From Knufia peltigerae (Eukaryota; Ascomycota; Eurotiomycetes; Chaetothyriales; Trichomeriaceae), in contig JAPDRN010000079.1 of assembly GCA_030247855.1 (NCBI GenBank), positions 1-64,000 on the forward strand: DNA of 64,000 nucleotides. Direction: 5' to 3'. Below the pieces are notes generated by a model. The model had not been told where the DNA came from. It saw nothing but the letters and a program-made list of their open reading frames with translations, and searched no databases. This document shows positions 44,201 through 56,311 of this stretch, piece after piece. The position numbers were made by a program, and so were the translations under genes. Position 1 is the first letter of the stretch. Each line of letters begins with the position of its first letter.

Positions 44201-45871
44201 TTCCCATGAGTATTGCGACGAACCAGACCGTCAACGACAGGCGATTTTCTTGTTTCTGCATGGCAGTAGTCTGGTCCAACAGTGTACGCTTTCACGTCTT
44301 CAGCGTTCTCTGTCCTCAGAAATTGTTCGTAGATGTAGCTGCTTCCTGGTTCGGTAATGGAACGGGGCGTAATGAGGTCAGGATCGTACTCGGACGACTT
44401 GTTGCCTATCTTGCGGAAAAGTCTCCTTGCTCCCCCGTCCTGAGATCTAGGGAAGTAAATGATGACATTGTGGTCTTCCCCATTGACAGGCTTCTCGACG
44501 AAAGGCTTCTTCAGCGATTTGCCGTCGACAACGATTGTGTCACCCTCGTCTGTCAGCTCGACAGATTTTGCCGCAGGGGCTCCACCTCCTGTGCCATCTT
44601 CGGGGCCTTCCAACACAACTCCCGTCATATTGTAAACATGCTGCGCGAGTTCAGCTGATTCCAATCGGGGGCCTCCATCTCGATTAACTTCAATACGTCT
44701 GGGGGTGGGAATCTGCATCTGATCCAGAATCTTAAGACAGAGTCGACGGTCCCACAGAACCTTCTGCATGGGTAGGTCATTGACCACGAAGGGTTTCCGC
44801 AATTTGACATATGCGATGGCCTTGTCGAGAGGGAATCCGTCCGAAAAGAACGAAATCAGGAAATCACTGTCGAGATTAGCGGTCGGACAACACTGATCAC
44901 TTTCTACAAACTTTGGACTTACCAGATAGGCCAGTTCTCCACATCTGAGCGGATTAGCATCGTCGATATGTCACAACAGGAGTTGACTAACCTTCATCAA
45001 GAATAGCTTTGTCACCGAAGACGATAACTTCGAAATCGCCGTTGCCTTGAAGGCGAGTCAAGATTTGACGGCTGGGACGGCTTCGGGCTTTGACATCGAG
45101 GGCGCAAACCCCAATTCTTCCCATTGATATCTTGCTTTCAGTGCTTCCGTTATCGTTCTTGGAGGAGCCCGTGCCACTAAGGCGTCGAGTAGAGGAGATC
45201 GAGCGAGGTTTGGGAACTCGAGGAGCCCGGTTGGGCAAAACAGTCTCGGAACCATCGGTCCTAGTCGTAGATCCTAGTGTTTGGCCAGCGGGAATCGAGG
45301 TATCACTCTTGGTGGCGGATGATGGAAGCGTGGCCTGAGATGATACTAGATCTGAAGGATTAGGAATGCTTGGATCGAAAACGGGAGGTGAAAGGACAGG
45401 AGGGCCTGGGGATGTTGAGGTGGAGGCAGTGGTGACCGCAGTAGGGTCGCAGGCTGTTGTAGAAACCTGCACAGTCGTGGGCGAGGTCCCCAGAACGGGA
45501 GCGTCCAGACTCTTGACTGAACCAGGCGGGCTTCTAGCGTCGTCTTGAGATCTTCTGTGAGACCTCAAGGAGTTCAGGGAGGTAGACAATCTTCTGTTGA
45601 TGGTGGGCGCGGACGAGGGAGGTGGCATACTTATACTAGAGCGGTCGGCCGAAGCCTTGGTAGTTTCAGTCTGAGGAGCCTTGCGGACTTCAGGGTTCTT
45701 GTGAGAAGCCAATAGCGAGTGTGTCGAGGGTGGCCGGCCAAGAGACATCGGCGGCCGAGACGACGTAACGGAAGAAGAGCCCGAATATACTGCTGTCAAT
45801 GAAGAAGTGTCGTCCAGAGCACTTTCGGAATTGTTTGTCGAGGTCCGCCGGAGCGGTGAGCCTTGGTCCAT
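41296..45871 (-). CDS. VIP1: Vip1/Asp1 inositol hexakisphosphate/diphosphoinositol kinase-phosphatase
   Basis: Three exons, 45871-44992, 44944-44923 (22 nt) and 44866-41296, close in frame to 1490 aa; introns are 47 and 56 nt. The 22-nt exon supplies DVENWPI, which joins ILDE to CDFLISFFSDGFPLDKA and restores the conserved Vip1 N-terminal domain. The first 240 residues are a Ser/Thr/Pro-rich extension. An ATP-grasp kinase domain follows (about 250-600), with GRIGVCALDVKARS, RKIGNKSSEYDP and YIIDVNGWSFVK. After a Ser-rich linker comes the histidine-acid-phosphatase domain with RHADRTPKQK (about residue 740) and the late KESHIYTLLN. The family makes and removes 1-diphospho-inositol phosphates and controls polarity, microtubules, phosphate sensing and hyphal growth. 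Its promoter is shared with UTP21. Confidence 0.95.
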
Positions 45872-46438
45872 TGTGTCGCTCGCACAGTGCAGAGTGTGCT
45901 CAAGATGATAGTTACCAGCACCAGTAGCACCCTGGACCGTTACCAGAGCTCAACCAACCTATGAGGATACAGCGATCAATCTCGTCGAAGGCTCGTTGTG
46001 GCACCAGTCAAAATGAATGACCTGTAGGAAATATCGAACAAGAGTGGCAAATGTAATATTATATTGCCATACTGAAGGTCAACGATAGAAGTGTATAATG
46101 ATCTGAAGTCAGTGAGAAGCGAATAGATGAACGATTGAAAGGATGGAAGAAGACAGATTGTGAGAAAGATAGACGTTCCGTTCCCGTCGCCGCTGCCGCT
46201 GTTCATGTCTTTGCCGTCCAGAAATCCGTAGTTTGGCAGGTGCAGACAACGTCATTGCTCCTTCTCAATCGTTCCACCCCAAATAATCGCAGTAGAGAAA
46301 AAAAATAATTTAGTGGCTTTCCGTTTTGGGATTCTCCAACATCGAAACTGCGCCCAATCTTGACGCAGCCGTCAACCTTCAACATGTTCCAGAGAAGCTG
46401 AGGAGCCTTGGGGATATTGTATTTTGCACATTCCTAGC
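45872..46438. promoter_or_regulatory. bidirectional promoter region of Vip1/Asp1 and UTP21
   Basis: The only spacer (567 bp) between two genes transcribed away from each other. No open frame of its own. AT-rich stretches lie at 46040-46110 and 46290-46325. Specific factor sites cannot be named from sequence alone. Confidence 0.55.
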
Positions 46439-49400
46439 ATGGAGGATGCCGTCGAATTTCCCGTGGCCAAGCGACAGCGCCGCGAGAATGGCCAGAGCCC
46501 TCTCGATCACGAAGCGCGAACAAGTTCTCGACTCTTTTCTCCGTTCAGAGTATGCACTCACTGCATTTCCTGAAGATCTTTTGCTGACTGCTTGCAAGAC
46601 CTTAGGCTTGGTTTCCCCTACAAGTGTCCCGTTTACGTCCGTTCCCCTGGGCAAAACCACTTTTCAGATCACCACTTCTGTTGGCAATGCTCTGCAAACC
46701 TACGACTTACGCAGAGGTCTCAATCTTGTTTTCCTCAGCCGTCCCCAATGCCCGAATCAGATTACATCTACGTGCGCATATCGTGATAGAGTCTTTGTTG
46801 CATGGGGGGGATCGCAACAGGACAGTCCTCGAGGCGTTTGGGTCTTCAAGCGAGGACAAGTCGTTGGCGAGTTGGAGACTGAAGACACCCACCCTCAAGA
46901 GATTGAGACGCTTCTTGTGTTTGGCTCTTGGATCGTAGGATGTGGAAAAGAAGCGATTGAAGTCTGGAAATCCGACACCTACGAACACTATACAACTATC
47001 CTCCCATCTACTTCTGCCGCTGCCAGCAATTCTGGAGAAATTTTCTCTGGTCAGATTTGCACCCTACCTACCATTTTAAACAAGGTTTTTGTTGGAAGAA
47101 AAGATGGCTATATCGAGGTCTACAACGTTAGTACTGGGAGATTGGTGCACACAATCCTCGCCCCCTCGGCAAATTGCGGTCCGGTGACGGCCCTTTCTCC
47201 AGCCCCTGCACTGTGTCTCCTCGCAGTTGCTTATGCCGACGGCACAATTACCATTTTTGACGTCGAGTCAGATGAGAAGGTGCTGGAATTGCATCAAAGA
47301 GACACCAAGAAGCCTGTAACCTCGATAAGCTTCCGTAGCGATGGAATGGGTGCCGGAGAGGATGGCCGTAAGTCCGGTTCCATGGCTACGTCTAGTATCG
47401 AGAGCGGTGATATCACACTTTGGGACCTTAATCGTGGTGGTAAAATTGTGGGAGTATTGCGAGGCGCCCATGAGACTTCGAGCCTTGGTCAGGCGACCGG
47501 GGTGAACAAGGTGGAGTTTCTTCCAGGACAGCCTGTGTTGATATCGTCTGGTTTGGACAATTCTCTGAGGTCCTGGGTATTTGACGAGAATCCTTTCTCA
47601 CCAACACCCCGACCTTTACATTCACGGAGCGGACACGCTGCTCCAGTGACTAAGCTCAAATTTCTGCCAGCCGCCTCAGATGGGTCGGATGCCGCCGGGA
47701 AATGGCTACTGTCTGCTGGAAGTGATCGAAGCCTCTGGGGATTCAGTCTCCGCCGCGACGGTCAGAGCACCGAGTTGAGCCAAGGTGCGGTCAAGCACAA
47801 AGCCCGGAAGACTGGACTGCTTGCAGACGATGGCGCCGGGGTGGAGGAATTCAAAGCTCCACCTATCATTGATATGGCTTGTTCCCTGAATAGAGATGGC
47901 GGCATGGGTGCAGTGGGCGGCCAGGTCTGGGCTAATGCGAAGACGAGCAATGCAGAAGTGACCAGCACCACTGGTTGGGAGAGTATTGTCACTGCCCACC
48001 TCGACGATCGCTTTGCGAGAACGTGGTCTTGGGGAAGGAAAAAAGCTGGCAGGTGGTCTTTCGAGACTGGCGATCACAAACCCGTGACTAGTGTCGCCAT
48101 CACTACCTGTGGCACTTTCGCTGTCATCGGATCCGCTGGTGGCAGTCTGGACATGTTCAATCTTCAATCTGGGGTACATCGTCAGCGATACCCACCTCGT
48201 CTGACTCCGTCGCAGATCAAACAGCTCAAACAACATGCCCAGTCAGAGCAGATTCTGCCCGTGCCACAAGGTCATCGAGATGCAGTGACTGGCATTGTCG
48301 TTGACAGCCTCAATCGCACAATGGTTTCTACTGGTCTCGATGGCTCTATCCTCTTCTGGGACTTCTCGACTGGAAGGATCCTAGAGAGACGCACTGATAC
48401 CGATGCTGTGCCCACAGCCATCCGCTACAACCCATCGTCAGGGCTTCTCGCCCTTTCTTGTGACGATCTTTGCATTCGCATCGTCGACATTGAAAGCAGA
48501 AAGATTGTCCGCGAGCTATGGGGCTGTGTAGGACAGATCTACGACTATTGCTTTTCCCACGACGGTCGCTGGGTAGTGGCATGTTCCATGGACTCGATTG
48601 TTCGCGTATTTGACCTAGCGACGGGCCATCTAATTGACGCCTTCCGAACAGCAACATGCACCAGTGTCGCGTTCTCATCAACCGGCGAGTTTCTGGCGAC
48701 CACCCACGCCGGTAGTGTCGGTATCAACATCTGGACGAACAAAGCTCTGTTCACAGTCGTTTCGACGAAACAGGTTGACGAAGCCACTGGAATCATCGAT
48801 CTCACCGAGACAGCAGCCTTCCAAGCAGCCAGTCAACTCGCAGTTGCAGACCCAGTGGCCGACGCAGACGACCAGATCGATGGCATCGACGACGAATCAT
48901 TCACCGTTGACCAACTCGATCGAAGCCTCCTCACCCTCTCCATCGTCCCTCAATCACGGTGGCAAACACTCCTCAACCTCGACAGTATCCGAGAGCGCAA
49001 TAAACCGATCCAGGCGCCCGAGAAGCCCAAGGCGGCACCTTTCTTCCTGGGCTCAGCCATAACGAACGGAACCGGCGCCGACACCACCTCGTCCATTGCT
49101 GCCGCCGATATCGAAGAGGTTGAGCGTTCGCGTATATCTCGTCTCGCTCTCGCAGCCTCTTCGCAGCAATCTCACTCGCAAATTTCAACCCTTTTGGCTT
49201 CCTTCTCGTCAGACCGCAGCCCGAGCGAATTGTGCGACTACCTCACCACGCTGCCCCCGTCCGCGGCGGACCTGGAAATCCGTTCCCTCACGCTGTCGGA
49301 AATGCCCCTCTTCGTCCGCGCACTCACCCTCCAACTCGAATCCCGGCGCAGTTTCGAGTTGGTGAATACGTGGATGAGCGTCTTCCTCAAACTGCACGGC

Positions 49401-49538
49401 GACTTTGTCGCGGATGTTCCCGGCCTCAACGACGCCGTGCGCGAGTGGAGGTCAGTCATGCAGGCCGAGGAAGAGAGATTGAGCAAACTTGTGGGCTACA
49501 CACGCGGCATTGTAGAGTTTTTGAGGAGTACGAGGTAG
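46439..49538 (+). CDS. UTP21: U3 snoRNP / SSU-processome WD-repeat protein Utp21
   Basis: Two exons, 46439-46549 and 46599-49538, with a 49-nt intron (GTATGC donor, CTGAC branch, CAAG acceptor), give 1016 aa. The spliced start MEDAVEFPVAKRQRRENG leads through SRLFSPFR into TLGLVSPTSVPFTS, the expected Utp21 N-terminus. The long open frame that begins at 46326 is not the true start. Two WD40 propellers follow, with repeats such as GYIEVYNVSTGRLVHTI, GTITIFDVES, GSILFWDFSTGRILE and IVRVFDLATG. The C-terminal Utp21 domain (about 890-1016) has RSRISRLALAASSQQ and SELCDYLTTLPPSAADLEI. Utp21 (human WDR36) is part of the UTP-B complex in 18S rRNA processing in the nucleolus. Convergent with glucose-6-phosphate isomerase. 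Confidence 0.95.
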
Positions 49539-49863
49539 ATTTGATGCGTGACGGGGTACATTTTAGACGGGCCCTTTTTGGCTCGGGCAATCGAGTCAGG
49601 TACACTAGTTTCAATGAGCCTAGAAGCACGAAAATAAGATGAACAGTGCAATTTCCATATATGTGTGGCCATTTTGTGTATCTCGTCTCGTCAAGAATCG
49701 TGAACGTCATGGCTGGCCGGGGGGGGGGGGTAGCTTGGTCCCTAATAAGCAGAACTGGGACTTTATTAAACGACGGCATCAAGCTTGCCCCTGTACTACG
49801 ACACAAGTCCATTGCCAGCCAAGTTTGCTTTCCTCCATTTTTCCTTCTCCTTCTTGGGTCCGT
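49539..49863. other. convergent spacer between UTP21 and PGI
   Basis: 325 bp holding both 3' UTRs. The one feature is a G tract of about 12 nt near 49720-49731. No gene. Confidence 0.6.
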
Positions 49864-51572
49864 CTACTTGAGACCGTTCTTGGCCTTGAAGGCGGCGAGC
49901 AGACCGGCGGTGGAGGAGTCGTGATCGGCGCCGGCGCCCTCGGTCTCGAGCTCCTTCTGGATCTTCTTGGCCAGGACCTTTCCGAGCTCGACGCCCCACT
50001 GGTCGAAGCTGTTGATGTTCCAGATGACGCCCTCGGTGAAGACCATGTGCTCGTAGTAGGCTATCAGGGCGCCCAGGGTGCCGGGGGTGATTAGCTCGGC
50101 CAGGATGTTGGTCGTCGGCCGGTTGCCCAGGAAGGTCTTGTGGGAGACGAGCTCGTCCGGGGCGCCCTCGGCCTTGACCTGCTCGGGGGTCTTGCCGACC
50201 ATGAGGGCCTCGGCCTGGGCCAGGAAGTTCGACGCCAGCATGCGCTGGTGCAGGCCCCCCTCGACCGGGTTGTGGGAGTTGGCGGCGAGGATGAAGTCGG
50301 TGGGGATGAGTTTCGTGCCCTGGTGGAGCAGCTGGAAGAAGGAGTGCTGCGCGTTGGTCGCGGGCTCGCCGAAGAAGATGGCGCCGGTGGTGTACTTGAC
50401 GTAGTCGCCCGACCGGGTGACGGCCTTGCCGTTGGACTCCATGGTCAGTTGCTGCAGGTAGGCCGGGAAGCGGTGCATGTACTGGTCGAACGGCGAGACC
50501 AGGTGGGTCTGGGCGCCGAAGAAGTCGGAGTACCAGACGCTCAGCAGACCGCCGATGACTGGGATGTTCTCGTGCAAGGGGGCAGTCTTGAAGTGGTTGT
50601 CCATGGCATGGGCACCGGCCAGGAACTCGTGGAAGTTGTCGTAGCCAATGTACAGGCACACGGACAAGCCGATGGCGGACCAGACCGAGTATCGTCCACC
50701 CACCCAGCTTTCGAATCCGAACATGTTCTTCGTGTCGATGCCAAACTTGGAGACCTCCTCTTTGTTGGTGGACAAGGCGACAAAGTGCTTGGCAATGTCC
50801 GACTCCTTTGCGGATTGTAGGAACCACTTCTTGGCCGTGTTTGCATTGGTGGTTGTCTCCGCGGTGGTGAAGGTCTTTGAGGCAATGAGGAAGAGAGTGG
50901 TCTCGGGATCAGAGTCTTTCAGGGCTTCGGCAATGTGTGTTCCATCAATGTTGGACACAAAGTGCAATTTCATGTTGCGGTCACCGTATGGCTTGAGAGC
51001 CTCAGACACCATGACCGGGCCACTGGTTGTTGTTAGTTTTGGACGTTAGGGATAATCGGAATCCTTTCTTACAGGTCGGAACCACCAATACCAATGTTGA
51101 TAATGGTAGTCAGCTTCTTTCCGGTGTATCCTTTCCATGAACCGCTTCGAATCTGTTCCGAGAATTCCTTCATGTGCTCAAGGACCGAATTGGTCTCTTC
51201 GACGACGCTTTTACCGTCAACAGCCATGGGCTGATTGGTGACATTTCGGAGGGCAACATGGTACACGGCTCTCTTCTCTGTGAAGTTGATCTTGTCACCA
51301 GCAAACATCTCATCCCTCAATTGCTCCAGGTTTGCTTCCTTGGCGAGGTTGATGAGGAGGTCCAGGGTCTCTTCGGTCAGAAAGTTCTTGGAGAAGTCAA
51401 AGAGGATTTCCTTGTTGTCCGCATTGTTCTTGAAAATTCTCTTGAACTTCTCGAATCGCTGAGGGTCCTTCTCGAAGTATTCCTTGAGGACGATGTTGCG
51501 GCCCACGGTGTTGTGGTGCTCAACGAGAGCTTGCCACGCCTTGAGCTCCGTGGCCTGCGAGAATCCAGGCAT
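49864..51572 (-). CDS. glucose-6-phosphate isomerase
   Basis: Two exons, 51572-51073 and 51022-49864, joined over a 50-nt intron (GTAAGA/CCAG), give 552 aa, the usual length of eukaryotic enzymes. The start MPGFSQATELKAWQAL matches fungal orthologues. Key sites are IGIGGSDLGP at the splice junction, SNIDGTHIAEAL, the first PGI signature around VGGRYSVWSAIGL, NAQHSFFQLLHQGTK and the last signature FDQWGVELGKVLAKK. It interconverts glucose-6-phosphate and fructose-6-phosphate in cytosolic glycolysis and supplies precursors for chitin and glucan. Codons are strongly biased to C/G endings, as in highly expressed genes. Confidence 0.98.
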
Positions 51573-52298
51573 GACGAGGTATGTGGGAGATAGAAGGAGG
51601 GTTTCTAAGAGTAAAGAGATGGTTAGGACGAGGACGAGTGAATCGAGGATCGAGAAGAAACGGTCTCTCTTTAAGTACAACGGAGTGAAACTGTGGGTGC
51701 CGCGGGATGGGTGGGACTGCGTCAGGCTTGGGAATTGTCTCAAGAGACTTACACTCAATATCGTCAGGGGGATCCTGAGCCACGTGGTTACCGATAAAGA
51801 AGCCCAGAGAAGAGAAGTCGAGGTGGTCAAGCAGAGATGTGTTGGGTATGGACGGCCTATTTCGAGGTGTCTCAGGCGCCGAGCCAAAGAAATAAGAAAG
51901 AGATGGAGGGGCATTTCGCAAGCTCCGGCTGAAAATCAACACTATGATGCAAGAATACGGAGAAGCTACGAGGACACGGACTGAGGTAATCCATCCAACT
52001 GGCCCACCACCACCTCTCCTCTCTCACAACACATTCAGGCATTACAGGACATGGGGACCATTCAGGAAAACAGTAAGCGCTGCTCAGGTGATTAATCCTT
52101 GCAAATACAGGAAACCCTGGAATCGTGTTGAGGAACAACATGTAACTCATTGGAATTGGAGGGGTATCTTATGGTTACATAATCAACCTACACCGTCGTC
52201 AGCCTTGCCCTTTTTTCCCGCAGTTCTATTAGACCACCATTCCCTAGTACCACTGTGTATGCTGTCCTCCTTTTCCTTACCTCTCTACTCGGAGAATT
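51573..52298. other. upstream region of PGI, downstream of the GPI-type protein gene
   Basis: No gene is supported. Pyrimidine-rich minus-strand sequence at 51590-51700 fits a promoter/5' UTR of a highly expressed gene. Open frames up to 166 codons here are antisense or frame shadows without motifs. Confidence 0.5.
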
Positions 52299-53072
52299 CT
52301 ACAATAGCAATGCAGACATGAAGATCAGGCTGCCAAGAGCGAACAACGATGCGCAAGATTGACCTTGCAGACCAGATGCATCTCCCTTATACCCATTGAT
52401 GGGGGGACTAATTGTTGGTGAAGGAGCTTTGGTGGCGTTGAAAGTGACGTTGGAAGTCGGTGAGGCACCAGTTGCATTGACAACAGACAAGGTTGATGTA
52501 GTGGTGTTCAGCGCAATAGTGGTGGTATTGCCATACGAGGCCACAGAGCTTGTAAGAGGAAGTCCAGTAGTTGATCCATTTAGGGCGCAAGAGGTCGTGG
52601 AAGCACTGACAGTAACGGTATTCGTCGTTGTAGATGTGATGGTGGTGGTAGTGGACAGTATGGACGAGGTTGTGTTATAGTTGTCGTCGTTGTCATCGTC
52701 ATTTTCGCCAAATCTGCAATTGAAAGAAGCATGTCGCTTCCCATCTGCAGAAATGCATTTGGAACCAGTTGTAGAGCAATTGAAGCCGGAGGGACAGGCA
52801 TCTAGGTTCTATTAGAATCTGTCCAGACATTCATAGCAAGAGGGCAGTTACTCACAGTCACTTGAGCAGCAAGTCTCGCCAGCCTTCGGATTATAGCATG
52901 TGTCGCTACCGCAGGGCACATAATCAGCGCCGCAACCGGAACAGCTACCATCTTGACTTGGGCTGCAGTCTTCATAGCGAAAGCCCATGTTGTCGCTATC
53001 TCCAGAAGCTGCAGTGTAGGGTATTGCCGCCGCAAGGAATGCAGCGACAGCGAAACTAGAGAGAGACCGCAT
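52299..53072 (-). CDS. Cys-rich secreted, GPI-anchored surface protein
   Basis: Two exons, 53072-52856 and 52801-52299, joined over a 54-nt intron (GTGAGT/CTAG) inside the Cys-rich module, give 239 aa. Residues 1-22 form a signal peptide (MRSLSSFAVAAFLAAAIPYT). Residues about 35-95 hold twelve Cys: CSGCGADYVPCGSDTC, then GETCCSSDYACPSGFNC and SKC. An acidic NDDDNDDN stretch separates this from a long Ser/Thr/Asn-rich stalk, probably O- and N-glycosylated. The C-terminus CASLFALGSLIFMSALLL is a typical GPI-anchor signal. The Cys spacing resembles small chitin-binding or granulin-like modules of fungal wall proteins, but I cannot assign a family. An ATG seven codons upstream (53093) is possible; 53072 gives the better signal peptide. 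Confidence 0.82.
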
Positions 53073-54603
53073 GATGATGTTGGCAAGTGTCAATCAGATT
53101 GGTTTTCGGATAAGACAGCGAATCGTAAAGAGTGCCTTGTGAAGGATGTCTCGGGAAAGAGCTCGATGTTGAGGGAGGGTGGAATATCCCACAAGAAGAT
53201 ATCGAGCCATCATGGCACTATTAATATGGTCGTAGGTTATTTCTTTGTGCTGAGATTGGAAGCAACAACAAAGGAATATTGCATATTCAACGGCGGCAGC
53301 CGGTAACAGTAGCACAGACAAAGAGTCGAAAACGGTTGAAGCTGTGGAACGCATCATTTCCGGTGTTTGGACTGTTTGGAAATAAAACACCAAATGTGAG
53401 TATCCGAAATCATGATCATACATTATCCAGGATCACGCTTCATTTCACGATAACGGACAGCAACATCGAGAGGACCAAGATATGGAAAGCCTACCAGTTA
53501 TCAGGAAAGAGAAAAAATGGCACATTAATAGCAGACTCTGCGTCGATATTGAGAGAGCGACTGTTCGAGGATCGGCTTTTGTCCTGATGTTTGCAAGTCA
53601 ATCATTGACGAAGTTGTTTTCATCAAGAGTCGCAGCAGCCTTGTTTATATAATCACACGCCAAGACAAGGCTGTTTCCCATCAGAGATTGAGGCCATTAC
53701 GGAGAATTTTCAGCAATCTGTCTGGCCAGCGGAGCGGAATCTGGATCTTGGACTCGTGGTACTTCCCTTCCATCGGAGGGCTTCATGGGTACAGCAATTC
53801 AAAATACCGTGTGGTCTGTATCTCTAGCTATTTTAACCCTGACCTTTCAACACCCCTTAAATAAAGCCCGTGTCTCTTGGAAACCACGCCACCTGTATCC
53901 GGCAAATCACCACCTGCAACCGTAAATGCCGAACACGGACTCTCTTCCGCCATTTTTCCTCTCCCCGGCCTAGGGCCGTAGCACTTGAGCCTCCAACATT
54001 CCAATCAATTCTTTCGCGATCAGCCTAGTGACTAACCCTGTCAGGTTCTGTCCTATCATGCCGCCGCAGGGGATGAGGCTTAGCGCCATTCCCGCTGATA
54101 ATCCCCAATCTGTCCTTCAAAGCACCCGTATCTTTCATCAAATTGCCTTTGGATTGGCGATAGACTACTCACTATCTGGGGATGGTTCTTTATTTTCAAG
54201 CCAATGTGATCTAAGGCAATTCCCTACTATCCTCCTAGCCTCTTGACCGCTGGCCACCGTCGCCATGTCCCTGTACTGTAGAAGACCCTTGGGGCCTGTG
54301 TGTCTAGATCTTCTCGAGATGATCTTAGGTTGGTTTCTCTTCTTCGTTTTTTGACATTTCACTTTATTGCGCAAGAAAGGACCATTTCTTGGGTGCCTCT
54401 CTCTCTCTCTCTCTCATTCACTGCCTGACTCTAGCTCCTCCTAAACGGAGTATTTGATCTTGCCACCTCGATCTATTCAAAAAGATGGTGTGACACAATC
54501 GCCTTCCCCCGCCCTAGCGGTACTACTACTCCGAAACTTCGAATCCCTGGCATTGAATCTGGACGGCGTTTTAGAGTCACGAGCAAACTGAAAGGCTGCC
54601 ATC
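53073..54603. other. 1.5-kb divergent region
   Basis: Between the GPI-type gene and the glycosyltransferase gene, which point away from each other. No gene is supported. A CT run at about 54397-54415 lies 190 bp before the glycosyltransferase start; the sequence is otherwise unique, with partial CGGAGT/ACTCCG words near 54446 and 54525. Confidence 0.5.
54397..54415. repeat. (CT)n promoter microsatellite
   Basis: Nine CT units in the promoter or 5' UTR of the glycosyltransferase gene. Confidence 0.85.
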
Positions 54604-55878
54604 ATGGCCGGTTCTCGACTTTACTCTGACGCAAAATATTCACGTCGTCGCTGGATTGTCGGCATTCTAACCTTCTTGACATTCGCGGTGCTGGTAACAT
54701 CCTTTACTCACTACCGCCGGAATTACTATGGCGAAATGAGTTTTCCGACATCCCACGTCGATCCTGAATTCACCAAGGATCTTCGTATCAAAGAGTTCAT
54801 CAAGCCAGAAGGCGTCAAAATCATTGGGCTAGTATTTTTCGGCAGAAAGAACAGAGTAGAGATTTTGCGATGCTTTTTAGAGGTGAGCTGTGCTGGATCC
54901 CCGGGCTAATCTACATATCCCAACTAATTCTCTCAGCGCAATTTGGTCGATAATGGCGGCTGGCTTGATGAGATACATTGGGTCAAGAACACCGATAAGC
55001 CAGACGACCTGGCATATTTGGATGAGATCCTTGCTTCCTCTCCCCGGTACAAGAAGATTGAGCTGGAAGGAGTTGGCTTCATCGGCTACGGATATGCATG
55101 GTCCCATCTCGAACCAGGCCACCTGTATATCAAAATCGATGACGATGTCGTCTGGTTTGCCGACGACGCGATCCCACGCATCGCGAGCATGAAGATCGAG
55201 CACCCCGAATATCTCCTCGTCAGCGCAAATGTTATCAACTCACCCTTGATGGGCTGGGTGCATTATCATATGGGCGCCATGCACCCTTACCTTCCCGAAT
55301 TCGACGTCTACGATCCTCCACTGCTGGATGCTGTAACATCACATGATCGGAAATCGTGGCATTACTCCGAGTACCCCTACTGGAACGGCCCGGATGACTA
55401 TTTCTTTGACATCCATCAGGACCCGCCGTACAGTGGGCATCGATGGCTACGATTGCAGAATGACTCGACAATTCACCGCACCCCAGTCAGTGAGATCGAG
55501 TACAAAACGTGGGGAACGGGTCTGAAATCATGGGCGATTGCGGCTCAGGAACATTATTCGTTCCTGGAAAACCTTGCCAACGGCCAGCTAGACCGATACA
55601 AGATGGGCAAGGCCTGGTTGACTGACTATAAACGGCTCAGCATCAATTTCATCGCGCTGTGGGCGGATGATGTTCTCAACAACCTGCCAATGGACACCGT
55701 GGACGAGGAGTGGTTGACCATCAATTTGCCTAAAAAGCTGGGCCGTAGTGTTGCTGTCGAGACTGACGCGCTGGCAGTTCATTTCACCTTTGGCACCCAA
55801 GGCAAGGTTGGGCAGACGGATTTGTTACCTCGCTACCACGATTACGCTCTTGAGAATGCCTGTGCCAGACGAGTATGA
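54604..55878 (+). CDS. type II membrane glycosyltransferase-like protein
   Basis: Two exons, 54604-54882 and 54937-55878, with a 54-nt intron (GTGAGC/TCAG), give 406 aa. A short cytosolic tail (MAGSRLYSDAKYSRRRW) precedes one membrane anchor (about residues 17-36), as in Golgi glycosyltransferases. The luminal domain begins VKIIGLVFFGRKNRVEILRC. Near residue 161 there is a DDD motif in the context YIKIDDDVVWF, the usual metal/nucleotide-sugar site. Later conserved-looking segments are ANVINSPLMGWVHYHMGA and YPYWNGPDDYFF. The donor sugar and acceptor are unknown. Convergent with the amidohydrolase. I am confident of the fold class, less so of enzymatic activity. Confidence 0.82.
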
Positions 55879-56311
55879 GCACTGGGAAAACAGAGCATTG
55901 CCACGCCAGTCGACTCGGAGGCCGTGAGGCCGCAGGGCTCAACGAGGTTTACCCACTGTGTCGATTGGCAGTAATGCTCGTTCAAAACGAGCATAAAATA
56001 TCTATCAACAATGCATGAACGGTCAAGGAAAGATTTATTGACGCACGGAGCGTTCTGTGGAATGTACGACTAGACGACGATTCTGGCATCTTTGTATCTA
56101 TTCAATTGAATTAGCACGGAGTTTAGTTGAAAGGGCCTGGCGGCTGAATTCTTCAATCAAACTTCAGGCTGTTGGGGTGGAAAATGATCATAACTTCATT
56201 CGCCATCAGGGGTTGATCGAACCATGTGACTGACTATATATAAGTAGCTGACCTCGTTTTCTCTTGGTAGGGCCATCGCTGAATTTGTCACCATTGTCTG
56301 TTCCCACTTTA
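55879..56311. other. convergent spacer
   Basis: 433 bp with the 3' ends of the glycosyltransferase and amidohydrolase genes. Moderately AT-rich; a TATATATA-like word near 56236. Nothing else seen. Confidence 0.5.
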
